Shown: positions 38,992-48,078 of the stretch, in pieces | Layout: every line of letters starts with the position of its first letter | Position numbering within the stretch: position 1 is the first letter of the stretch | From: Pseudomonadota bacterium | Lineage (GTDB): Bacteria > Pseudomonadota > Gammaproteobacteria > Xanthomonadales > Xanthomonadaceae | Direction: 5' to 3' | Length of the DNA: 64,000 bases | Assembly (NCBI GenBank): GCA_023388355.1 | Contig: JAEWGI010000065.1 | Location: 58,399 to 122,398 of the forward strand | Notes under the pieces: model-generated | Told to the model about the DNA's origin: nothing | Seen by the model: only the letters and a program-made list of their open reading frames with translations | Databases searched by the model: none | Translations under genes and position numbers: made by a program

Positions 38992-40458
38992 TCAATCGGC
39001 CGCACGGCATAACGCCTCGGCCGACTGGATGCCTGACCAGATCGCAGGCCCGACGCCATAGCCCGGGAAGGTGGTTTGCCCGGCCAGATGTAGGCCGGGA
39101 ATGCCGCTGCGGTGCGGGAACAGCCGGTGCGGGGGCACCCCGGGCCTGATGCCGTACAGCGCTCCTGCGTACAGGTGCCGATCCTGCTCGAAGGCGACCG
39201 GATCGATCACCCGCATGGTATCGATCGACAGGCCCGGCAGCCTGTGGTGCAGCGCCTCGAGGTAGCGCGCGACGAGTTCTTCGGCCTCCCGCAAGGGTCC
39301 GGGCATGTCGCGATCGCCCGGCGCGGGAGCGAACAGCTCGATCGTCGATTTGCCGATCGGCGCGAGCCCGTTCGACACGCGCGATGGCACGGTGTAGCTC
39401 AACCATTCAGGTCTCCCTGCCTGCAGCTGATGCATCCGTCCCTGCCGCTCCAGCGCCGGCACGTGGTTGACGATGAACGCGCCATCTGCCGCGGGTGCGC
39501 AGCCGCCGAGCTGGATCGACACCGCACGATGGGACAGGGGCGCGCTGCGCGCTGCCCGGGCGAGCCGACGCGGCACCTGGCCCGGCGCCAGCAACCGTTC
39601 GACCACCTCGAAGCCCGCGGTCGTCGCCACCACACCGGACGCGGCGATCCGCTCGCCTCCCGCCAGCCGCACGCCGCTCGCGCGGCCGCCGGCCACCTCG
39701 ATGCACTCCACGCGCTGCCCCATGCGCATGTCCACACCCGCCCCGTGCGCGTGCCGGAACAGCGCATCGCTGATGGCGCCCATGCCGTCGCGCGGTACGT
39801 GGAAGCCTTCCTCGAGCAGCGCGAGCAGGCCGATGATCTGGCTGGCGGGAAGGCGCTCCGGCGGCACCCCGGTATACAACAGCAGCGAAGCCACCGCCGC
39901 CTGGATTCCGGGATCGGCAAAGCTGCGGCGGATCAGCGCGTCGGCACGGCCGCGCAGCTTGTGGAGATGGGGCCCCAACCTGCGCAGGGCATTCCATGGC
40001 GAAGGCCCGTGAGGCAGGACGTGGTCCACGAGGCCGCGATACACCGGCGCCCAGTCCCGCTGCAGGCGGTCGAGATCCGCGCGCAGTATCCGGGTCCGCT
40101 CTTCCCCGTGCGGACCGGCCACGTAGGACCGCTCGCGGTCGGCGAGATGGACGACGCTGCCATCTTCCAGGTGGGAAGAGAACGGACGCGCGACGGGCAG
40201 CAGCGGCGCCTCGGCGTCCAGGTCCATCCCGAGCCGCTCGAATGCGCGGCGCAGCAGGGACGGCACGGCGACGTAGATCGCACCGTTGTTGAAGACGAAT
40301 CCCTCCACGCGGGTGGTCGAACAGCACCCGCCATGGGTGTCTCCCGCCTCGACCAGGACCACCGGCCTGCCAGCCCGCACCAGATACACGGCCGCCGCCA
40401 GGCCCGCCAGACCGGCGCCGATCACGACCACCGGGGAGTCGTGGCTGGAGAAGCCCAT
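38992..40458 (-). CDS. CrtI-like FAD-dependent desaturase/isomerase
   Basis: 488 residues of the phytoene-desaturase/retinol-saturase family: VVVIGAGLAGLAAAVYLVRAG with the acidic ribose-binding end VVLVEA, a GG-motif (GDTHGGCCSTTRVEGF), and the C-terminal GIPGLHLAGQTTFPGYGVGP. Members add or remove double bonds in carotenoids or retinoids. No crtB or crtE is present, so a standard carotenoid pathway is not implied. First gene of the operon divergent from TetR. Confidence 0.85.
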   Translation of the reverse strand: MGFSSHDSPVVVIGAGLAGLAAAVYLVRAGRPVVLVEAGDTHGGCCSTTRVEGFVFNNGAIYVAVPSLLRRAFERLGMDLDAEAPLLPVARPFSSHLEDGSVVHLADRERSYVAGPHGEERTRILRADLDRLQRDWAPVYRGLVDHVLPHGPSPWNALRRLGPHLHKLRGRADALIRRSFADPGIQAAVASLLLYTGVPPERLPASQIIGLLALLEEGFHVPRDGMGAISDALFRHAHGAGVDMRMGQRVECIEVAGGRASGVRLAGGERIAASGVVATTAGFEVVERLLAPGQVPRRLARAARSAPLSHRAVSIQLGGCAPAADGAFIVNHVPALERQGRMHQLQAGRPEWLSYTVPSRVSNGLAPIGKSTIELFAPAPGDRDMPGPLREAEELVARYLEALHHRLPGLSIDTMRVIDPVAFEQDRHLYAGALYGIRPGVPPHRLFPHRSGIPGLHLAGQTTFPGYGVGPAIWSGIQSAEALCRAAD

Positions 40459-40486
40459 CGGTCAGAACCTCCGCGTTACGCTAAAC

Positions 40487-40516
40487 TAGACAATGTCAAA
40501 TACTGTACAATGTCTA
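40487..40516. promoter_or_regulatory. Candidate TetR operator
   Basis: TAGACA (40487-40492) and TGTCTA (40511-40516) form an inverted repeat around an 18-base spacer that also contains two ACAATGTC direct copies. It lies between the divergent crtI-like and tetR genes in an AT-rich patch. A TTGACA -35-like box on the minus strand overlaps it. Confidence 0.55.
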
Positions 40517-40519
40517 ATT

Positions 40520-41140
40520 ATGGACCGCAAGGCCAAGCCCACGATCAGTCCCGGCAAGCGCGAACGCACGCGCGATCGCATCGCACTGGCCGGGATTGCT
40601 CTTTTCCAGACGCAGGGATTCGAGGCCACCACCATGGAGCAGATCGCCAGTGCCGCCGATGTCGTGCGCGGCACGCTCTACAACCACTTCCCCGTCAAGG
40701 ACGCCATCGTCGTCCACTGGCTCCACGGACAACTGGATCAGGCACTCGAGCCGCTGATGCAGGACGCCATGCGTCGTCCCACCTTCCTGGCGAGGGCGGC
40801 CACGCTGCTGGAGGCCTCGGCGACGTGGTGGGAGGAAAACCGCGTGTTCGCAACGCCGTATGTCCGGCATCGCTTTCACGAGTTCCGCGAGAACCAGGGC
40901 GACGCGCCTACATCGGCCATGATCCCCGCCTACGAACGACTGATCCGGGCCGGACAGGCGTCGGGCGAACTCGCGACCGCGATGCCGGCCGAGCGCCTGG
41001 CCTGCTACCTGCATTTCCTGACGCTGTGCGCGTTGATCGACTGGATCGCGAGCCCGAAAACGCCCCTTCCGGCAATGTTCGCCGACGCGCTGGAGTTCTT
41101 CATGGAAGGCGCTCGCGCCCGTCAGGAGAGTCGCAGGTAA
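40520..41140 (+). CDS. TetR family transcriptional regulator
   Basis: 206 residues with an N-terminal helix-turn-helix (FEATTMEQIASAADVVRGTL, YNHFPVKDAIV) and a helical ligand-binding domain. The ATG at 40520 was preferred over 40493 because the latter lies inside the putative operator dyad. Likely represses the divergent operon and itself; the inducer is unknown. The hydrolase gene starts 21 bp downstream. Confidence 0.9.
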   Translation: MDRKAKPTISPGKRERTRDRIALAGIALFQTQGFEATTMEQIASAADVVRGTLYNHFPVKDAIVVHWLHGQLDQALEPLMQDAMRRPTFLARAATLLEASATWWEENRVFATPYVRHRFHEFRENQGDAPTSAMIPAYERLIRAGQASGELATAMPAERLACYLHFLTLCALIDWIASPKTPLPAMFADALEFFMEGARARQESRR

Positions 41141-41161
41141 GCCTTCGGGGGTGGCGTGGCC

Positions 41162-42061
41162 ATGCACAGGATCCGGGTCGAGTTCCCATCCGCAGCGACG
41201 ACCTGCGTGGGTTATCTGTATCGCCCGCTACCGAGCGACGCTGCCACGCCATGTGTCGTCATGGGCCATGGCTTCGGCGGCACCCAGCAGGGCAGCGTGG
41301 CGGATGCGGCTGCCCGCTTCGCGGAAGCCGGGCTGTGCGCACTGACATTCGACTACCGCGGCTTCGGCGAGAGCGGGGGCTGTCCTCGCCAGGTCGTCGA
41401 CATCCGTGGACAGCTCGCGGACTGGCGCGCCGCGATCGCGTTTGCACGAAGCCCGTCCGTGGGCGCCGGCAGCATTGCGCTGTGGGGGAGCTCGCTTGGC
41501 GGTGGCCACGTGCTCGCCATCGCCGCCACGGATCCATCCCTTTCGGCAGTGGTCGCCCAGGTCCCGTTCGTCCGCCCACCCCGGCACGTCCACGGACGCA
41601 CCCCAGGCGATGCATGGCGCCTGCTGCGCGTTGCACTGCGCGACTGGTGGGCAGCGCGCACCGGTCAGCCGCGCATTTTTATCAAGGCAGTGGGGGAACC
41701 CGGAGAACTGGCCGCGATCGCGTCACATGACGCCGTGGATGCGATCGGAGCCATGCGCAACGACACCTGGCACAATGAGGTGGCGCCAGGCGCACTGATC
41801 GACATGGCGCTCTGGTACCGCCCCGGCAGACGTGCCGCCAGGATCTCGATGCCGCTCCTGCTCTTCCTGGCCGGCGATGACCGGGAAGCGCCCGCCGCTC
41901 TCGCGCGACCTGTCGCGCTACGCGCGCCGAAAGGCGAGCTGCGCAGTTACCCCTGCACGCACTTCGACTTTTACCGGGAACCGGTGCGCAGCATGGTCAT
42001 CGCCGACCAGGTGAGCTTCCTGCGGACTCATCTGATCGGAACCGGCAGAGGTATCGGATGA
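41162..42061 (+). CDS. Alpha/beta hydrolase
   Basis: 299-residue serine hydrolase: oxyanion motif MGHGFGGTQ, nucleophile elbow WGSSLGGGH (Ser about 115), acid LFLAGDDREAP and catalytic His in CTHFDFYREP. Similar to small-ester or acyl hydrolases. Starts at ATG 41162 (GTG 41156 also in frame), probably co-transcribed with tetR. Confidence 0.85.
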   Translation: MHRIRVEFPSAATTCVGYLYRPLPSDAATPCVVMGHGFGGTQQGSVADAAARFAEAGLCALTFDYRGFGESGGCPRQVVDIRGQLADWRAAIAFARSPSVGAGSIALWGSSLGGGHVLAIAATDPSLSAVVAQVPFVRPPRHVHGRTPGDAWRLLRVALRDWWAARTGQPRIFIKAVGEPGELAAIASHDAVDAIGAMRNDTWHNEVAPGALIDMALWYRPGRRAARISMPLLLFLAGDDREAPAALARPVALRAPKGELRSYPCTHFDFYREPVRSMVIADQVSFLRTHLIGTGRGIG

Positions 42062-42348
42062 CCATCGCTGCCCTGATCGCTCTTCTCACGGGGTTCGCTC
42101 GGCCTCTTGTGGAGTGCGCTTCTGGGGATCCGATCTGGATTCCTGTCGGTGCCCCCTTCCGGTCTGACGTTGATGCGTTCTACGCATCCAGTTCGGTTCT
42201 GGCTGGCCATGTCGCTGGAAATTGTGGCTTCTGCTGGCTTGTTGTGGATGGCGGCGATCCGGTTGCCACCCCTCGCCTGATGGGGACCTCGCCGCTTCCG
42301 CTCCGCGACTGGCATGCTGCCGGTCAGGACGCGGGATGAAGACGCACG
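42058..42348 (+). other. Possible decayed small ORF
   Basis: An ATG overlapping the hydrolase stop (ATGA) opens 93 codons to 42339, but the product has no recognisable fold. A different frame (ATG 42173) gives a 35-residue hydrophobic peptide (RFWLAMSLEIVASAGLLWMA). Together this looks like a frameshifted membrane-protein fragment rather than a working gene. Confidence 0.3.
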
Positions 42349-43140
42349 TCAGGTGTCGATGAAGTAGACCACCATTTGCAGGCGCCGATACTCGTCCACG
42401 ACCAGCCGCTCGTGACGCAGCGTGCGTCTCTGGCCATCCGCGCCGCGGATCGAGCCAATTCCATAGCGCGCCGCTCCGTTCGTCGGTGCGATCCACCACT
42501 GTCGGAAGTCGCCCGAGTGCGACTTCAGCCTTTCGATGAGGCGAGCTGCCACCGGGTCGTTGGAAGCGAAGACGCTGTCGTACCGGAACTGCGCAAGCAG
42601 GGCCGGACCTTCGATCTTCCAGGCGGGCAGACGCTTTCGCAACTCGGACCTGGAGAACAGAAGGCTGAGCAGATTGCGATCCTCCGCGTCGCCATCAAGA
42701 CCGAAAAGCGTCCCGGCGGACTTGTTCCATGCGACGAGATCCCAACGCGGATTCAGGACGTAGGCCGGCCTGAGTGACAGGTCGTCGAGCAACTGCTGGA
42801 CGAGTGGAGAAACGGAGACGGCCTGGCGGGACTCGGACGGGGGCGGTCGATTGTGGGCCAGCAGGAAGAGATGGCTGCACTCGACATCGTCTAGCCTCAG
42901 GGCCGCAGCGACACGGAGCAGGAACCGTTCTGAAACCTGGATATCGCGTCCCTGCTCGAACCACGTGTACCAGGTCAGCCCGACGCCAGCCAGGGCCGCC
43001 ACTTCTTCCCTGCGCAGGCCAGGCGCCCGTCGCCGGGTTCCTGCGGGCAGGCCGACCTCCTCCGGCTTCAACCGACCCCGGCTTCGGAGCAGAAACTCGG
43101 ACAACTCGCCATTGGCGCGAATCAACCGCTTGCTTGGCAT
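42349..43140 (-). CDS. XRE-family regulator with MmyB-like ligand domain
   Basis: 263 residues: helix-turn-helix at about 40-80 (LRREEVAALAGVGLTWYTWFE) followed by an MmyB-like sensor domain (RPAYVLNPRWDLVAWNKSA; FRQWWIAPTNGAARYG). Actinobacterial and proteobacterial relatives often repress an adjacent dehydrogenase or efflux gene. Here the divergent SmvA-like pump is the natural target. Confidence 0.88.
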   Translation of the reverse strand: MPSKRLIRANGELSEFLLRSRGRLKPEEVGLPAGTRRRAPGLRREEVAALAGVGLTWYTWFEQGRDIQVSERFLLRVAAALRLDDVECSHLFLLAHNRPPPSESRQAVSVSPLVQQLLDDLSLRPAYVLNPRWDLVAWNKSAGTLFGLDGDAEDRNLLSLLFSRSELRKRLPAWKIEGPALLAQFRYDSVFASNDPVAARLIERLKSHSGDFRQWWIAPTNGAARYGIGSIRGADGQRRTLRHERLVVDEYRRLQMVVYFIDT

Positions 43141-43152
43141 GACTGTTGCACT

Positions 43153-43184
43153 TAGTAACAGGATAATTAGCTATCTAGTAACAG
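43153..43184. promoter_or_regulatory. Direct-repeat operator candidate (TAGTAACAG x2)
   Basis: TAGTAACAG occurs at 43153-43161 and 43176-43184, spaced 23 bp, in the AT-rich gap between the XRE regulator and the pump; a CTGTT-N9-AACAG dyad overlaps the first copy. Typical layout for an autoregulated divergent promoter. Confidence 0.5.
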
Positions 43185-43238
43185 TATCTCTGCAGCGACA
43201 GCATAGGCCATCCCTTGACTCACCTGCAGAGGTGCCCT

Positions 43239-44822
43239 GTGTCATCGAGTTGTGATGGATCGGTCCAGAACGAAGGCCGCCCACTTGGCCACGTCGACGA
43301 GCACCATCCGCGTGCGGGCGCGCGCGAATGGTTCGGGCTTGCGTTGCTGGCGCTGCCTACGGCGCTACTCGGCATGGATCTGACCATCCTGCACCTGGCG
43401 CTTCCTGCACTGGCGGCCGATCTGCGTCCTTCCGGTGCGCAACTGCTGTGGATCGTGGACATCTACGGCTTCATGATTGCCAGCCTCCTCGTCACGATGG
43501 GGACATTGGGCGATCGAACTGGTCGCCGCCGACTGTTGATGATCGGCGCGGCGACCTTCGCCATGGCTTCGGTTCTGGCCGCCTACGCCTCGACCGCCAG
43601 CATGCTGATCGCCGCCCGCGCGCTGCTTGGCGTCGCAGGCGCCACCCTGATGCCCTCCACCCTGGCCCTGATCAGCAACATGTTCGTCGACCGCCAGCAG
43701 CGCGGCCTTGCCATCGGCGTCTGGGCGACGATGTTCGCGCTCGGCATGGCAGCCGGCCCCGTCGTGGGTGGCCTGGTCCTCGAACACTTCTGGTGGGGAG
43801 CGGCATTCCTCGTGGCGGTCCCGGTGACGGGCATTCTGCTTCTTGTGGCGCCGTTCCTCCTGCCGGAGTTCCGCGCACCGCACGCAGGTCGCATGGATGT
43901 TGCAAGCGTCGTGCTGTCGCTGTTCGCAGTCCTGCCGATCATCTACGCGATCAAGCAGGGTGCCAAAGACGGGCTCACCGGAGAGGCCGTCGCAGCAGCG
44001 GTGCTTGGTGCGGCCTTTGCCGCCTTCTTTGTCCGGCGCCAGCGCACCCTTGTCAGTCCCCTAGTCGAACTGGATCTTTTCTCCAATCGCGAATTCAGTG
44101 TTCCACTCGTGATCCTGCTGGGTGCGCTGGCCGGGGTGGGCGGCACCATGCTGCTGGTAACCCAGTACCTGCAGCTGGTGGTCGGCCTCTCCCCATGGGC
44201 CGCTGGATTGTGGATGGGTCCGCCTGCACTCGCCATGCTCGCTGCCGGGATCATCGCCCCACTGATCTCGCGGAAAGTGAGGCCAGGAAACGTGATCGCC
44301 GGGGCCCTGGCGTTGTCGTTGATCGGCTACCTGCTGCTGTTCCTGCTCGATGACGACCCATCGGGCCTGGCTCTGGTGATCGTTTCCTACGCTCTGGTCT
44401 ATCTGAGCCTCGGCGCGATTGCCGGGCTGGGCACCGACCTGGTGGTGGGTTCCGCGCCCGTCACCAGGGCAGGCGCGGCGTCGGCCATGTCGGAAACGGT
44501 CCAGGAGCTGGGTCTGGCGTTGGGCATCGCCCTGCTGGGAAGTCTCACGACTGCGGTCTACAGGGCCAACGTGGATCGCCTCCCCATTGCCTTGGATGAC
44601 AACCATCGCCGGGCCGTGGCTGACAGCCTGGCAGGCGCTACGTCATTGGGCGATGCGTTGCCAACGGAGATCCTGGAGCTTTCCCGGGCGGCGTTCGTCA
44701 CAGGGGTCAACACCGCCGGAGGGCTTTGCGCCGTTCTCGTCGCGATACTGATCGCCCTTTCGGCCACCCAGCTTCGTCACGTTGGCGCATCGAGCCAACG
44801 TCCCGATACCGACATTAGATGA
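43239..44822 (+). CDS. MFS efflux transporter, SmvA/DHA2-like
   Basis: About 527 residues and 14 membrane segments. Motif LALPTALLGMDLTILHLALP and the DHA2 motif GDRTGRRRLLMIG are present, with the long C-terminal loop between helices 13 and 14 as in SmvA. Likely exports cationic drugs such as quaternary ammonium compounds. Start uncertain: GTG 43239 has AGAGG about 11 bases upstream; TTG 43215 is also in frame. Controlled, by position, by the divergent XRE regulator. Confidence 0.86.
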   Translation: MSSSCDGSVQNEGRPLGHVDEHHPRAGAREWFGLALLALPTALLGMDLTILHLALPALAADLRPSGAQLLWIVDIYGFMIASLLVTMGTLGDRTGRRRLLMIGAATFAMASVLAAYASTASMLIAARALLGVAGATLMPSTLALISNMFVDRQQRGLAIGVWATMFALGMAAGPVVGGLVLEHFWWGAAFLVAVPVTGILLLVAPFLLPEFRAPHAGRMDVASVVLSLFAVLPIIYAIKQGAKDGLTGEAVAAAVLGAAFAAFFVRRQRTLVSPLVELDLFSNREFSVPLVILLGALAGVGGTMLLVTQYLQLVVGLSPWAAGLWMGPPALAMLAAGIIAPLISRKVRPGNVIAGALALSLIGYLLLFLLDDDPSGLALVIVSYALVYLSLGAIAGLGTDLVVGSAPVTRAGAASAMSETVQELGLALGIALLGSLTTAVYRANVDRLPIALDDNHRRAVADSLAGATSLGDALPTEILELSRAAFVTGVNTAGGLCAVLVAILIALSATQLRHVGASSQRPDTDIR

Positions 44823-44932
44823 ACGCCAGGGATGTCGAAGTTGGGGAAGCGCCGCTGCACAATGTGACTTGATTGCAACGCGGGCGCTCGCCAGATCGCC
44901 AAGCGATTGTTCTATCTTGGAATTCCGGACCG
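44823..44932. other. Gap between MFS gene and dusA remnant
   Basis: 110 bp with no gene; right end of the putative island. Confidence 0.5.
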
Positions 44933-45007
44933 CTAGGTCCAGTCCATCATCGGGGCGACGGAGAGGCGGAGGGACGCGTCGTGGATGGTGGAAAGATTGT
45001 GGGGCAT
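44933..45007 (-). pseudogene. dusA: Orphan 5' end of dusA (24 codons)
   Basis: Minus-strand ATG at 45007 reads MPHNLSTIHDASLRLSVAPM then MDWT and stops at TAG (44933). RLSVAPMMDWT is the invariant start of DusA and matches the functional gene at 33.2 kb. This is most simply the original start of dusA, cut off when about 11.8 kb was inserted. The stop falls immediately after the repeated core. Confidence 0.75.
44937..44959. repeat. Putative attachment repeat, distal copy
   Basis: Direct repeat of 33169-33191 with a single mismatch (C for G at 44951). Lies within the dusA remnant and marks the right boundary of the island. Confidence 0.75.
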
Positions 45008-45343
45008 GGGCAGGGTGGAGAGTGGAAGCAGGATTGTCCGCCAGCGACCGCACGGGAGCCAACTCCGCCCACTCCTTCAGCAACTCGATTCGGCGTCGCC
45101 GTCGGCAAGGTGCGACGCCAGTGCCGCTACGTGAAGCCCGTGCAAGTCAACGCAGCGCGGCGGTGGCCACCGGCTGTACCCCTGTCGGAATCCGTTGGAC
45201 GAGCTGCGGACAAGGGCGACGATGTCGCCGGCCGGCGCCGGGTGCACGCCGTTTCGATGGCGAGCCGACCGGGCTGTCCGGAAGCGCGGGCGATTGCGAT
45301 CTTCGGGTGCCCTCCGATTCATTGATGCTCGCGATGTGCGGGG
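45008..45343. other. Intergenic region, no gene seen
   Basis: 336 bp upstream of the dusA remnant. An 81-codon minus frame (45077-45322) is Arg-rich and has no family resemblance. It probably contains the ancestral dusA promoter. Confidence 0.5.
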
Positions 45344-46285
45344 CTATCGGCCCGCGGCCTCCAGTCTTTCAACGGCGCTGTCGGGAAGGGACAGCTCCGC
45401 CGCCCCCATCAGCTCGTCGAGCTGGGGCAGGCTGGTGGCGCTGGCAATGGGCGCGGTGACGTTCGGGCGGCCCATCAGCCAGGCCAGCGCGACCTGCGCC
45501 GGCGTGGCCGACACGTCGGCGGCGACCTCGCGCAGCACGTCCAGCAGTTTCAAGCCGCGCGCGTCGAAATAGCCCTGCAGGAAGCCGGCCCGCGCCGCGC
45601 CCTCCAGGTCCTCCACGCTCCTGTACTTGCCGCTCAGGAAGCCGCTGGCCAGCGAGAAGTAGCTCACCACTCCCAGGTCGTGTTCGGCGGCGACGCCGGC
45701 CAGCTCCGGCTCGAAGTCGGCGCGGTCGTACAGGTTGTATCTCGGCTGCATCAGCTCGTAGCGCGGCAGGCCCCGTGCCTTCGAGACCGCCAGGGCCTGC
45801 TGCAGACGCCCGGCGGTGTGGTTGGATGCACCGATGACGCGCACCTTGCCGGCCTCGACCAGGGCCGCGAATGCCGCCAGTGTTTCCTCCAGCGGCACGT
45901 GCTCGTCATCGATGTGGGCGAAGTAGACGTCCAGGTAGTCGGTGCGCAGGCGTCGCAGCGAGTCGTCCACGGCCGCGGCGATGTTGTCCGCCGACAGCCC
46001 CTTGCGCGGCTCCCACATGCCGACCTTGGACATCAGCACGATGTCGTCGCGGCGCCCGCGCCGGGCCAGCCAGTTGCCCAGCACGGTTTCCGATTCGCCG
46101 CCGGCCAGGCCCGGGGCCCAGGACGAATAGACGTCGGCGGTGTCGATGGCGTTGAAGCCGCGCTCGACGAAGCGGTCGAGCAGTGCGAAGGAGCGCGCCT
46201 CGTCAGCGGTCCAGCCGAAGACGTTGCCGCCGAATACGAGCGGTGCGATTTCGAGGCCGGAACGGCCCAGTTTGCGTTTCTGCAT
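45344..46285 (-). CDS. Aldo/keto reductase
   Basis: 313-residue NADPH-dependent reductase, TIM barrel. Catalytic tetrad visible: Asp and Tyr in FNAIDTADVYSSW, Lys in IVLMSKVGMW, His in DVYFAHIDDEH. N-terminal KRKLGRSGLEIAPLVFGG is typical. Last gene of a three-gene minus-strand operon with SDR and LigB-type genes, divergent from a LysR regulator. Confidence 0.92.
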   Translation of the reverse strand: MQKRKLGRSGLEIAPLVFGGNVFGWTADEARSFALLDRFVERGFNAIDTADVYSSWAPGLAGGESETVLGNWLARRGRRDDIVLMSKVGMWEPRKGLSADNIAAAVDDSLRRLRTDYLDVYFAHIDDEHVPLEETLAAFAALVEAGKVRVIGASNHTAGRLQQALAVSKARGLPRYELMQPRYNLYDRADFEPELAGVAAEHDLGVVSYFSLASGFLSGKYRSVEDLEGAARAGFLQGYFDARGLKLLDVLREVAADVSATPAQVALAWLMGRPNVTAPIASATSLPQLDELMGAAELSLPDSAVERLEAAGR

Positions 46286-46312
46286 GGTCTTGTCCTCTTT
46301 CGGATGCCGTGG

Positions 46313-47107
46313 TCAGGCGATGCTTTCGACGATGCCGCCCTCGACCCGCAGCGCGGCGCCGGTGGTGGCGCTGGCCTGCGGGGATGCGGCGTACACGCAC
46401 AGGTTGGCCACCTCCTCGGGGGTGGCGAAGCGACGCAGCAGCGTGGACGGCCGGTTCCCGGCAAGGAACAGCGGCTCCATCTCCGCGGGCGACACGCCGC
46501 GCCCGGCGGCCAGGTCGGCCATCATCGTGATCGCGCCCTCGGTGCGGGTCGGCCCCGGCAGGATGCTGTTGACGGTGACGCCGGTGCCGGCAAGCACCTT
46601 GGCCAGCCCGCGCGACAGGCCCTGCAGCGCCGCCTTGCTGACGCCGTAGTGGACCATCTCGGTGGGGATGTTGAGTGCCGATTCGCTGGAGATGAACTGG
46701 ATCCGCCCCCAGCCGCGCGCGCGCATGCCGGTCGCGTAGTGCCGCGCCAGGCGCACGCCGCTGAGCACGTTGACCTGGAAGTACTCCTCCCACAGCGCGT
46801 CGTCGATGTCGAAGAACTCGCGCGCGCCGTAGATGCCCAGGTTGTTGACGAGGATGTCGGCATCGGGCTGCGCGGCGATCAGCGCACTGCAGCCTTCGGC
46901 AGTGCCGACATCGGCGACCACGCCGCTGGCGCCGTCGCGCCCGGTGGCTTCGCGCAACTTCGCCAGGGCTGCGTCGACGCCGCCCTGCGTGCGGCCGACG
47001 ATGGTGACGCGTGCACCGGCATTGGCCAGCCCGGTGGCGATCGCCAGGCCGATGCCGCCGGTGGAACCGGTGACGACGGCAGCCTTGCTGGAAAGGTCGA
47101 TGATCAT
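46313..47107 (-). CDS. Short-chain dehydrogenase/reductase
   Basis: 264 residues, classical SDR: cofactor motif VTGSTGGIGLA, NNLGIYG, catalytic Ser in FISSESALN and Tyr-Lys in YGVSKAALQ. GRTQGG after the second strand suggests NADP preference. 27 bp from the aldo/keto reductase; same operon. Confidence 0.92.
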   Translation of the reverse strand: MIIDLSSKAAVVTGSTGGIGLAIATGLANAGARVTIVGRTQGGVDAALAKLREATGRDGASGVVADVGTAEGCSALIAAQPDADILVNNLGIYGAREFFDIDDALWEEYFQVNVLSGVRLARHYATGMRARGWGRIQFISSESALNIPTEMVHYGVSKAALQGLSRGLAKVLAGTGVTVNSILPGPTRTEGAITMMADLAAGRGVSPAEMEPLFLAGNRPSTLLRRFATPEEVANLCVYAASPQASATTGAALRVEGGIVESIA

Positions 47108-47137
47108 TGCTGTTCTCCCTGGTTGCCGCGGCCTCGC

Positions 47138-47971
47138 TCAGCCGAAGCGGAATGCTGAAATGGTCGTTTCCATGACGGTCTCCGAGTAGACCTTGCGGCC
47201 CGCGGAGTCGGCGGCCGCACCCGCGGCAACCAGGAGCGGGATCAGGTGCTCCTCGCCGCCGGGCGGATGGCACAGGCGGGCGTGCGGCGCCTGCGTCCAG
47301 TGCCTGAGCAGCGCATCGCGCTCCGCCGGCGCGCTTGCCACCGCCGCGGTCAGCCAGTCGTCGAACTGTGCCGAAACCGGCGTGAACCGGGCATCGCCGT
47401 AGCCGCGCATGTTGTGGAAGCTCATGCCGCTGCCGACGACCAGCACGCCTTCGTCGCGCAACGCGGCCAGCGCACGGCCGGCCTCCAGGTGCGCGGCGGG
47501 GTCCAGATCGCTTCGCAGCGACAGCTGGATCACCGGGATGTCCGCCGCCGGAAACACCAGCTTCAACGGAATGAACACGCCATGGTCGAAACCACGATCG
47601 CCGTCCACCCGGGCTTCCAGGCCACCCTGCCCCAACCGCTGCGCCAGGTCCGCCGCCAGCGCCGGATTGCCGGGCGCCGGATAGGCCAGCTCGTAGGTAT
47701 GCGGCGGGAAGCCGCTGTAGTCGTAGATCAGCGGCGGACGGGCGTGACCCGTGAGGCGGAACGCCGGCTCCAGCCAATGCCCGGAGACCAGCACGATGGC
47801 GCGCGGCCGGGCCGGGAGGGTCTCGGCAATGCCCTTGAGGAAGGCCGCCATCCGGTCCCAGGTCCCCGGCGGGTTCCAGTCCATGAAAAAGCATGGACCG
47901 GCGCCGTGGGGGATGAAGTACACCGGCATGCGGACGTCGTTTTCAGGATTGGCGCGGTTGTCGCTGCCCAT
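47138..47971 (-). CDS. LigB-type extradiol dioxygenase (4,5-DOPA dioxygenase family)
   Basis: 277 residues. Class III extradiol fold of the YgiD/DODA group: metal-site histidines in YFIPHGAGPCFF, LVSGHWLEPAF and RGFDHGVFIPLKL. Relatives cleave catechols such as DOPA. ATG 47971 has GAGGA about 12 bases upstream and is preferred over ATG 47995. First gene of the operon opposite lysR. Confidence 0.88.
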   Translation of the reverse strand: MGSDNRANPENDVRMPVYFIPHGAGPCFFMDWNPPGTWDRMAAFLKGIAETLPARPRAIVLVSGHWLEPAFRLTGHARPPLIYDYSGFPPHTYELAYPAPGNPALAADLAQRLGQGGLEARVDGDRGFDHGVFIPLKLVFPAADIPVIQLSLRSDLDPAAHLEAGRALAALRDEGVLVVGSGMSFHNMRGYGDARFTPVSAQFDDWLTAAVASAPAERDALLRHWTQAPHARLCHPPGGEEHLIPLLVAAGAAADSAGRKVYSETVMETTISAFRFG

Positions 47972-48038
47972 GGGGAATGTCCTCGTCGAATCCATGGCGC
48001 CAGTATGGATTGAGCACCCAGGAGGCGGAACCGGCTAA

Positions 48039-48057
48039 TATCGACCAACACTTGATA
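48039..48057. promoter_or_regulatory. LysR-type binding motif (TATC-N11-GATA)
   Basis: A T-N11-A dyad, TATC-N11-GATA, lies between lysR and the LigB-AKR operon, the expected place for a LysR recognition site. Confidence 0.55.
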
Positions 48058-48078
48058 CCAAAAGTAGGAACTGGCGCC

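Noticed and set aside
45077..45322. 81-codon minus-strand ORF upstream of the dusA remnant
   Set aside because: Arg-rich, no start signal, no recognisable family.
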